Assembly (NCBI RefSeq): GCF_037975245.1
Contig: NC_092568.1
Location: 15,643,001 to 15,707,000, forward strand
Reading direction: 5' to 3'
DNA length: 64,000 nt
Origin: Apostichopus japonicus
Taxonomy: Eukaryota; Echinodermata; Holothuroidea; Aspidochirotida; Stichopodidae
Of the stretch, positions 49,001-61,000 are shown piece after piece. The translations under genes and the position numbers were made by a program. Each line of letters begins with the position of its first letter. The first letter of the stretch is position 1. The notes under the pieces were generated by a model. The model was not told the DNA's origin, did not search any database, and worked only from the letters and a program-made list of their open reading frames with translations.

Positions 49001-52000
49001 TTTAATGTAACAACAGATACTTATAACTTCATGTACAGTACATCTGCTCTTCTTGTTGTCAATGTCAAAATATCCATTCTTAGCTAAGCACTGCAACTAT
49101 TCCATTAACCTAGGTACATCCTTATCTGACAATAAACCTCAGGGCTATAGTTTGTCAGTTCTCACTAGAACCCCAATCCTGAACCCATGCTTAAGAAAAA
49201 TATATATATAACACAATTCAATTTGCATTCATATTTGATCGCCTGCTCTGGATCCGACTGCCCATGGGGAGTCACTGAACAGGAAGATTAATATGTTATC
49301 CATTAGGTGGCACAAACGCTTCATGTGAATATTGTTGTGCAAATAGATGTATATGTCCCCTGTGTATTCAAAATTCCATACAATCTGCATTGCATAAAAG
49401 GTACATATACTATTCTCAGTACTGATGTAATGATCAAGGTAAATGTTCTGACCATGCTGTGTGTTATCTGTTGTTGAAACAGGTACAATTTATTCATCAG
49501 CAGTATTTAAAATGACAGTTTACAATGAATCTATCAGAGTCTCCCTTTATTTGACACATTTATCAAACTCGATGCAGTTAAGTTCAAAATTCTTCAAAAT
49601 TGCAAAATATATGTTGAAAAAGCACAGAGAAACCGCATGAAGGATAAATAGTAAAACCCATAGGCAGACCATTCAACATAAAGAGTATATGATTTCAGGA
49701 ACACTTTGCAGCTACAGATGCTTGATATGGTTAATTGCAGGACACAGTTTGCCTGTATTTATCTCAGGTCACCATGTATTCCAGAGCATACAGACTCAGT
49801 GTTGTGATGTCTAGCACCAAATCTGATCTCCTATGATGGGTTCATCAAGATCTCAGGGCCAGATCAAATCCTGACCTGATCCTCTGTTCTCTTTTGCAAT
49901 ATCCAAAAAGCTACAGGTGAATTTCATACACATCAAAGAACTTCTCACTTGAGTGGAAATTTTAAGAATTTTATTTGGAACTTCACTATGGTGTTGGTTT
50001 AAGTAATGAAAAGCACCCAAGCATGATTGGCAGTGGGTAGTTTTTTTTTTTTTATCAATCATACCTGACCAAAATAGAGATGAGCTTCTTCCCCTGCAGC
50101 AAGCATGAAGACCGGAACAAGACCTATGATAAGAAAAATGGTTCATTTCTGCAGATTCCAAAGTAAGTCTCACTTACAACATCCCAAACTACATACTTTC
50201 TTGCCATGTAATCTCCTTATATTCCAAGATACTTTACATCTGTAATACACAAGTATATTAATAAGTCTTAGTCTCTACTGTTAGGCACTCTCTGTCTCTG
50301 AATGGTGTCAAACTCTTCATTCATTTCAAACATATCCCAGCTAGGCCTGATCAAACTAACCAATAAGGTATTTTAAATGTTTACCTTCTTTATAGTTGCT
50401 TTCAGCATTGTCTTCTTCCTGTATAACATTGTAGTGATTTTAAGTCTTAATGACTCTGTAAACTGATGAATATTTATAAATTAAACTTACCATCACCAAT
50501 TTCAACATCTCTGAAAGCAACTTCTGTACCAGCTTGGCAGGTTAGATACTCTCCATTCAGAGTAAAACCTAAGTAAATTAAAGAAAAGGACAAATATCAT
50601 CAAATTGTTTTGATCACAAAAGCTGATGAAAAAGCTTGAAAGAAGCAAGGAGTTACTCTCCAGCCAGACTCTCTGCCACAGATCATGCAGGTTGATCAGT
50701 TATAAGAAACAGTACTTTATAAACCAGTAGATTTCACAAACTGATCAGCCAGTTTGTCCAAGACAACAAAACATCGTATTTATGAAATAGTTACGTTTGA
50801 CTTACTGATCGTTCTCTCATCAGCATTCAACATACAGCCAATGACATCACCTTCTTGCCACACCTTCCCAAAGCTTTCTGATCCCTGAAACCATTTACGA
50901 GCCTAGCACAAAAGGGAGAAACATATTGAAAGTTATGAAAAAAAGGCTTCACAGAACTGTCACAATCTTGACAGAGATCATGTCCAGTCCAACATGTCAT
51001 ATACATGTTACTAGCTTTCATTAACAATGGAGTAGACAATGGACTTACTCCTCTAATGAAACAAAACAGTCATAGATCTGAATTCATTTGTACTTCATTA
51101 GCAACATCATGAAGGGGTGTTTCAAAGAGGCATTTCTAAGACCATCATTTTGATACACAGCTCAACGGTACCTTTCATTGCTGAATATTAGGCTGGAGGT
51201 TTATATAATTATAGGTATAGCTGTGGGCTGGCATTAGCAACACTCCTAGATGGATGGAAAACAACATTAAATATCGGTTAAAATTATCTACTAATACCAC
51301 GGGAATGATCTTAACAAACTGCTTGGCTACTACACAGACTGCTTAGATAATTCCACAATGGTGAGTGTGTCTTTAAATCACTCACTATAGAATTTCCATT
51401 ACCTTTGGTTTATCAAACAATACATTTAATGATGTATGACAGTGAGCTAGTATCAAATTATTTCTCTTTAATTCATACTTACCACAAATCCATCAAATAC
51501 ATATGACTGACCATCTGTTCCCAGCTGAGATCCAGCTCCCAAGGATGGATTGCCCCAACCAACCCTGACAATGCCCTGACTCTTCACTTCAAGCTCATAG
51601 TACCTATGGAGCAAATAAATGACAAACCAAAAAATTTCTTCTAACATATTTGGTGATTAACATATAATAACACTGAATGAAATATTCATTTCACCAACAA
51701 TTATCAAGTTGTTAAGAATACAAATGTCATTTACTCTCAGTAAATGTTGCAATGAGTGGTGAGTGCAGTAGGACACCATTGAATATTAAACATCTCAATA
51801 GATTCTGCAAAGTCTCATCATAGATACTTCAATCAAACCATTACTTCATATATATCTCCTCTCTCCTTCTGTTCCTTAACATTCAAATGGTAAATATACA
51901 GTTCTAAGTATACTTTACAGACTACTCAGAATAATTGTATAAATTAAGTTAGTGTGAATGGTTAAGACTTACCACTTTCCTTGTGTAACAGCATATGTTT

Positions 52001-55000
52001 TCTGTGCTCTGAATATTCTTGTCCTTCTTCCCTTGTCTGACATTTCTCTGGACAGCCCTGTACACAACCAAGCAATCAAATAGCCCTGCTAGTACTGTAA
52101 CTTTCTTCAGTATCAATAACAAACATATACCTAGCTCTGCACACAACGTCTATCTTCACTCCAGAAATATTAATTCTAGCAGTACCTATTAACTTGGGTA
52201 ATTCATCAAAGTTAAGACGAACGATGTTTTCAATGCAACCTCACAAATTCTTTAAAATACCTTCATTTTATCAGAAAAATTTATTATATATTCAAAAAAT
52301 AAATATAAAAAAACAGCCAGCCATTTCTTTACACCTCTCCTCGACACAGGGCTAGATTTGGTTGTGCAAATGCAAGCTCACTCCCTGATATTTGTGAACA
52401 ATGAACACAGGTATTCTACATTTGCATAAACGGGGATATTTCAGTGCAATCACTTAAAAGTTCATCTCAGTTCTGATGTAATTTGTCTCATGGCATAAAT
52501 GTCTTTTGATTTTAGTTGTAACAATTATTCACTCTTCTTATTGTCATAATACTTGACTGATCTCCAGTTCATTATCCTCTCCATTCTTCCAATCTTGTCA
52601 AGACAATATAATTTGCTACACAAATTGCGTACCTCTAAAGGTTCCTTCCTGCTGCTCTGAGGGTGGAGGTTCAAGGGTGTAGCCAAAGCCAAGAATGGTC
52701 CTAACTGTCTCACTAGCTGTGTCTCGATTCAACTTCTTTGCACCATCGTCTAGTTGACTGTAAGGGATTAACTGTGGATTCCTTCTGTATGTGCCATCCT
52801 TGAAAATAAGAGATCAGAGGAAACTATAGTCAAATGTGTGTCAATTTGTGTTGATTGGCAGAAAAAATATATATATATGATTTTCAGAAAGTACCATATG
52901 TACCTTATGGTTATCAAACATTCCAAATCACATAACCTCATTGTATTAATGTAAGCAATACCTCTTTTTAAGTCCTATTTAAATTGCCATTTGGAATCAC
53001 ATGTACCTATTGTAAATTTATAAGAGCAAAGTTTCAACACCTATCCTGCCACTACAAACAAAGATATCCCCGTCATTATGTGATGTAGGCTCATCTATTG
53101 TTTATTCAATAAAATCAGTAACAGTATGACCCCAGCTCCTCTGGGCTGTCGAGACCAATATGCAATATGCCGGCCTCCTCATTAACTCCGAGGTTCAGCA
53201 TAGTGCTTAGTAGTGTTAAGTAGTGGAGGATGTGAACATTAGGCTTGTGAGCATACAACGTTCACACGGCACGGAGATTTGGCAATGGTCCTGAATCTTC
53301 TTTACTAATATCAATACCAAACATTGAATCTCACAAATATATCATGAAACAACAATGTAATCAAGACAACCAGGCTCTAGCCAATTTGATACATTTGTAA
53401 CATTTTGACAGGGACAAAAAAAATGAGATTCTGAAGAGAAAGTAGATGATTCACCTCTGCAAGACCATAGGTCCATCCTTGTTCCATTCGGTCTCTAGCC
53501 CAGACATTGTGAGCATTCTCAGCCAGCTGTTCAACCAGTCTGGTCATCTTGGGGGTCACACTCACAGTTGAAAGGTTATAAGGAGCTGGCTTGTAACCAT
53601 TTGACATGAGGTAACTGCATAGAAATACATAGAGCGATTTCTAATTATTTCAGCATTCTCTACAAGTAATTCAAGTGTCTTTTATTCTAAATATTCTCAC
53701 TCATTTTTCATCCCATGTGATCTCCATTTTCAAACATTTGGTCATCAACAATTTAGTCACAAGTTGGATGATCTAAGAAAAATGCAGATAGTCAAAGTTT
53801 TAACTTTTCACATCTTTTTTCATTATTTTGGAGAAGGTAAGTGTTCACAGGGACCTAAGAGAGATCTTAAAAAGAGAGTGACATCCAAACGTTGAGAAGA
53901 AGATATTTAACTACAGAGATTTAATATCGAACTAACTTCATTGGCAGCCTTAGTCTTTTCAAGGTGGTCTTAGAAGCTTCTTCATCAATGCTGATGTGGT
54001 ATCCAAGGGCAATCAAGGTTCTGAAAAGACCAAATACATTACAGATATTAAAACCTTTAGGAAGACGAAGTCAACTTCAGTAGCATTATGATGACTCTCA
54101 GACAGGTCTTTACAGGAATGGCCACAATGTCCTACTGCTACAACAGTATATAGCTTATTTCCCATCACTCAATACTCATGTACAATTAAATCTTGTGTTT
54201 CTAATAGGCATTTGTGATACATCTTCCTACCCCATTTTTAAGTTGTATGAATAGAAAATATTGTGTCAATGCTTCACTCCCCATGATATATTTAACTGAC
54301 ATGAATGTTTCTCTGACTACATTATGTGGAAATCAAACCAAGCAGACAACTATAAGCTATAAACTGCTTTCTGATATTAAATGGGCAAAAAAACATTTTT
54401 TTATAATAAAAATACAAAGTTCTGGAAGCAGCAAATTAATTAACAATTACCAAATGTATCAAATCTTAAAAAATGTGAAATATTGTCAATGGAAAAAAGG
54501 AAGAAAGGAGAGCAATTGTAAACATCTGGCAAGCATACCGCAGTGTTTCATAGGCCATGGTGATATCAAAATTCTTCTCTTGCTCTGACAGGTTGGCAAA
54601 AAAAGTGAGACAAGGATGTACTTTCTTGCCGTCATCTCTTACCTATGAGAAGAGTGTGGAATATTAGCACAGAAGAACAGAAGTAGCTAAGACATCATAA
54701 GATAGAATAATATGAATGTTCTTGTATATGTGGTTAATGGAAACTTAATAGTTCACATTGTATAACAGTTAGCTACACTTACATTCATAGTCTTAAAGGT
54801 TGACTTTTAATTCCGAATTTCAGTCTTAATGTATCTATAATCCTCCAGGAAAATAAAAAATATTAAGTGCTAGTAATGTTTCAATAGCTATTCCAGTTTT
54901 CAAGATATTCACCTTTAAGATATACTAAATCTGTGGACTGCTCCTTTAATACTAAATAAGCGGCGACATCAGCTTGTCAATGCAGACCTAAATGTTAATG

Positions 55001-58000
55001 TTGTTTCAAAAATGCTAATATTTAAGCAAAACGGTGTCTTCAACTTTCGTAGGAAGAACTGAGCACATTTAACACCATTTCCCCTTGACAACTTTTAATG
55101 CAATGTTAACATGCCATCTGATGCCACAAAAAGCAATATGTTTTCCTGTTGAGTTCTGGGTTGCATCTGAGGAACTGACTTAACAGTCTGTGTGTTAGAC
55201 TATGTAGTCCAGCCACTTTAATTGATGAACCACAGTTGCTTAAATAGTCAATCAAACATTTAAAAGTAATACACCACCTTGGCTGTGTTTAACCATCCTA
55301 AATGTCCTAATTAATATTGGGCCTAAAGTCATCCTGGAATGCTTGAGTTAATGACATTTGATGTTTACAGACGAGAGTGAAATATTCATACCGGTCCCCA
55401 TGTCCAACCAGCTTCAATTTTGTTCATACACCACAATTCATGGATATTTTCTGCAAGTTTATCCCTCAGCATCTCAATGTATCCTGGTAGAATAACCTAG
55501 AACAAGAAAGGTAATTGGCAATTCATAACAATTCAAATAATGAACCAATAACCTGAACTTCCAGTTTAAATGCTGTGATGGAAAGTAGCATTGTTATGAA
55601 CGCAGGATTCTGCATCTGGGACGCAATCTATTTGCCACGGATGCACATCCTTCAAATTGCTTGCTCCCTGCAGAGGCAATCTCTTTTGGGGGAAAAAACC
55701 CCAAGTACACACACTCACAACAAGGCCTATGCAAAGCATGACAAACATCTTGAACAAATATCTTTCTTTCTTTTTTTTTAAAAACACAACTTCTCAGAAG
55801 AACCAAAATTTCTTCAAATCTTTTGTACAGATGATTGAATTTGTATGAAAACAAATCATAACAATCAACCGCAAAGAACAGAGTTAACAACACTCCCATT
55901 ACAGAGGTTTTCATGCTGAAAATAGTTAATGATGAGTTTCCATACTTCCTGTGATTTGCTTGGCTAATGGTCTCTTACCATTGTCTGCAAACAGTCTGCA
56001 TTTATTGTGAACACATTTGCATCATTGTTTGATCACACAATGTTATGAGTCGAGACAATTTATCAATTGTGTGGGAAGCTAACATCTCTGATACTTAAAA
56101 GGATTCTTCATCTCACAGTATGTTTGTTCTCTCCCCAAAGGAAAATGTGCATTCACACCACAGTAATTTGTTCATCGCAAACGTGCATACATTTTCATGG
56201 TCCCTTTGGCCACATGCTTCAGTTAAATTAATTGTACTTAATATACTTCATACTTTGTCAAAAGTAGCCATTGGGGCTTTGGAGTTTTTAGTCAACGTTG
56301 ATTGGGTAATAGTTAATGGTAACTTACGACAGGGGCTCATTAACATTGTGAGCAAGCATTAGGCCTTTTAGGGGCGTGTTCTTGTGTCGTTTAGATCTAC
56401 ACGTAATATCTTCTACATCATATAAGCACCTCAATTAAGTCAGTTAAAAGTGCAATAATTTTTATTCATGCATTTTCTCTCTTTTACATTACATTGGTTT
56501 CCGACATTCACAGCATATTCATAGCCCATAACATTTTCATAGACATCATGTAAGGGAGTTGTATAGTCCCCATACAGACACTCCTGCTTCAGAATTGGAC
56601 AGTAAATTTGTTGTTGTAACCTATTTACAGCTTTCATCATTTGATTTTTTTTGTGCATATTATAGACCTATCAGTAAAGGCTTCCATTGCGCACAAGCCA
56701 ATGTTTTGTCAGGGGTCATTATAACTAAGTATTGTTTGTTCCTGTACAGGTATTTCAAAGTGCATGTTTTCATGGAGGACTGTAGGGATGCAAGTTTTTC
56801 TGAGTGGACGCAAACATTATTTCAGACGTTGCGTCCTGCGGACACAACTTTTAAGTTCCTGGGAAAGGAAACGATTAATAGCAAGAGTACCCTTGCAAGC
56901 AAATAGTGGAACGAGTAATATCCTCACACGATTTGGATGCACGCAGTCACCAATAAAAGCATGCATTCATTTCAGAATCCATATGGAGCCTGCATTTTGA
57001 ACATGGGAGTGGAAATGTAAATAGACATATTTTTCACTCCGTAGGTGGAGTGTGCAATTTGGACTTAAAAAAATTAAATAACAGGTTGAAGCATGCAACT
57101 TGGCTTTAGAAAGAATAACTAACAGGTTGAAGCTTGCAATTTAGAATTTTTCCATGAATTTAAGATAAATACAAATACAGAAGCTTATAATGTGTTGGAA
57201 CATGCTAATTTAAGGTTGGGCTTTGTGCAATTAAAAACACCATTTTGACATCAGTGTAAAAAACTGCAAAATGATTGTAGGGGCGACTGGGACAAACCCT
57301 CACCCACACACCCGAAAAAATGTTGGTCCAAAAAAATTTTGGTCACAAAAATATTGGGGTCTGAAAACTTGTTTTCTTGGTACAAACGATTTTTGGATAA
57401 AAAAATCATCCCAAATTATTTCTGTTTGTCGGAACATAGAGACGCCGGAACATAGAGATGTCGGAACATAGAGACGTTGGAACATAGAGATGTAACCCTA
57501 ATCAGAGCTCAGAATGATGTTGAATTAAATACTACTAAATATAAACTAAATCACCATGGAAGTATGCACAAATAAACTTGTCAAAAGGAATTAGAAGTCT
57601 CAGTTTAGGTAGACTTTTACTCACACTTCAGAATTCAGAAATGCTTCATGATTTACTCAATGACCATTACACAAAGAAACACTTGTGACAACGTTTTAGT
57701 TTGGAATACATAGAAATGTGATGAGTGATGAGTGAAGAGAATTCTCTAGCAAGATGAGAACACATGAGATTTATGAAGTAAAACAGACATCATGGTATTG
57801 CAGACTCAAAAGTGAAATGTGAGGAAAAAAAAATCTAAAAACAGTAACAGCTTGAACAAACCTCTGAAGTATCCACTGGGGCTGGCACAAAGGTGCTATG
57901 ATGAGTCACTTCTGTGGGTCCATAAACAATACCGCCCTCTAGATCACCAAAGTAGAGGCAGGGCTCTATCCTCAACTGTTCCTTGGGCATCAGGCACTCA

Positions 58001-61000
58001 CTGACAGCAGCAAAGCCCTTAGGAGGGGTAAACTTAAACCGTCCTTGGCTACCTCCTAGTATGAAACGTGCACTGTTGATGATGAAAGCAAATAGAACTT
58101 CAACAGAATGTGATGTCTGCTCAACATAACGTAACTATATATCTAATGAATGAACTGTATTCAAAAGCATATTTGATGTTAAGTATATCTACAAATGTTG
58201 CTAATAGTCTGTATAACATTCAATATTCAACTACTCTAAGTGTTTACAACCCTAAATTTCTTGCCCTCCAGGAGTCTGTAGATAATGCTTGCCACATAAA
58301 TCAACAAACATGGAAATATCTTACCAAACCTTGGCCGAGAGACTGATAACAGGAAAGAGAAGCCCATCCTGATTGAACTCCTCAAAAACAGCTTTGACTG
58401 GGTTCCCATTGACATGGTACATAATCCTGGGTAGTGTCAGATCAAGACACACTCCTACAATATCTCCCTTTGAGAGTAAACGGTTACCAGCCCAGGGAGC
58501 TGGCTTTGTTACACCACCTAGCAAAGGAAACATAGTCAATGAAAAGTTGACTACAAAGTATGCGAGGTGGATACCTATTTTGAAAGTTACAAACAAGAAT
58601 GATAAACTGGGCAGGGAGCAGTGGTTGTTTTCTTTTCAGAAGAAACAGTGCATACCATTTGACTTGTAGATTGGTAGTGCATTAGTTCATAGAGTACTGA
58701 TAAGTTAGACATTCCTAAAACATAATATATAATCATATGAAGTTAGGTAGACAGGTGATCATGACTCCCAATGTTACTGGCATTCACTCCTATAGAAAGT
58801 AATAAAGCAATTGATCGGCAGTTTCACAGTTGAAACAATTGTAAAGTATTACAATCCAGACTGAAAACAGTAATATACCTTGTGTTGGTGATCCTTGGTG
58901 AGGATCTCAGACTATAACAGGGTATTAACTTACAACTGCTTGTTATCAAATGTCTATATTTCACATATCAATCTTATTGATGATCCTATGCACTATAATG
59001 CTTGCTTAGGACTAAATGGAAAATATGGTTTATCTTATGTTACAAACTGGTGGCAAATTGTAACAACATGCTATAGAAAACAATTCATGTTATCTTAAAC
59101 AAAAGCCATAAACAGTACATTATTCTTTATAAATCATGATACTACAAACCTGTCCACAAGTTCATCCCATCAAATCCAAAGGAGAAGTGATCATCACCAA
59201 CACCGCTGCTTCCCCATCCTTCTCCACCCCTGGGGTAAGGACGGAAGCCTAAACTGTTTGCCCAACCCGTCCTGAAGTGTGTCTGCCTGTTGCTCACATT
59301 TTCCACATTGTCCACTGCAACTTCAAAGTACCACTTCTTGTACACTGCACTGCCTTGCTCCAAACATATGAATACATTTGGACGCATGCTGTATGAGAAG
59401 AGCATGAGGATAATCATAATGCTGGAATCTTCTGCTTATGAAATTTACAAAAGAAAACTCAAACCTTATAGAGCTTCCGATGAATTTGATTGGTAAAACC
59501 TCATTTCCTTCCTATGGACCCTTTCAGCTTTCTCACATTAGTCAGAAGTAATAATCATTCAGTAAATACTGAAACAGCAGAATAGCACTGAACCCACCTT
59601 TTAACCTCATCGATTAGTTCTGTCTGTAGAAGCAGATCTCTGGTAGGCAGCAGGTGATCACATATGAGGTTCTGATTGGATCTTACTGCAATCCCATTAC
59701 CAATACATAGGGAGCACAGCACATCAAGGACCTACAAACAAAATCAAGAAATCAACATATCCTTTTAGCATGAACAGCAGTAAATAAGATATGAATATAA
59801 CATGTAAAAGATAGAGAGCCTGACGTTTCGATCCTAGCAGGATCTTCTTCAGGGGCTAACTGAAACAAAAACATTATACTTCAAGGTGCTTCCTAAGGGT
59901 AGCAGGCAAAGACCAAGACATTTGCTGCCACAGAGCAACCCTTGAACGCAAAATATAAATCTCAATTTGCTAAAATAATATCACAACAAAATGTTTAACC
60001 TAGGCCTAAAACACTTTGATGATGTCAAGATTGCACATTTATTTTAACAGGTTTCTCAAGATTCATTGTCATTGAACTTATATTCAGAAGAAATGGGACG
60101 AGGATGCCAAAGTACTCATGTAGACCTTGTTCATAAGTTGCAGCTAATCTGATGATTGCTGTTATATGAAAGTTTGCATTTTTTATCATATTTAATACTT
60201 CAAATTACAAAATTATTTGTAACACAAAAACCTGAAAGCAGATACCAACGTTTGTCTTGATTGAGACAGATTAAATATGAAATTTGCATATGATCTATCT
60301 GCATGTACTATGTCTGATGTCTTATGAGTAATGTACCCCCTGTATTACTTGCCAGCTACTCTTCCAGCTATATTAGGCCTAGTCCTTATCAGGCAATAAC
60401 AAGACTTTCCAGTATCTTTTGCCTCAGTCATTAGCAATGGTATATTGTTTACTTTGCATGCAATAGAGGTTCATTAAGCATCTGGATCATTGTGAATATG
60501 GCTATGTGTCAGCTATAAACAGTTATCTTTTCAGTCACATTTCAGTGTACCATTAATGTACTTGTGTTAAGAAGGCTGAACACAGCAGAAGTTAAAAGGC
60601 TTTAAGCATGAACAGGCGCTTCTGTATTGGCAGATAAAATCATAAATGCTAATGAACAAGGCTACCTGAAAAACACCTTGCGAGCTCTTGTGAATGCATG
60701 CCACTCATACTGGTCTATGAGATTCTAGTGTGGATCAACTTTGTTCACAACATCATGTACAAACATGTGGGCTTTTGCCCTTTATAGTTTTACCTTGGGG
60801 TCTCTTCCATGCTTCTCTAATTGGGATATCATGGATTTAATGTGTCTTTCCTTAATGATATTCAAGGCCTCTGGACTCCTGATAAGCACACACTGGAGCA
60901 CATCTAATACACCTGCAAAAGAAAAACAAGCAAAGAATCAACAACTGTACATCTGTAAAAGAAACCATACCTAAATGGGATAGCGTATGTTGCATACAAA

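Noticed and set aside
54785-54960. Possible small mobile element with CTTAAAGG / CCTTTAAT ends
   Set aside because: The inverted ends are too short and imperfect to support a call by eye.
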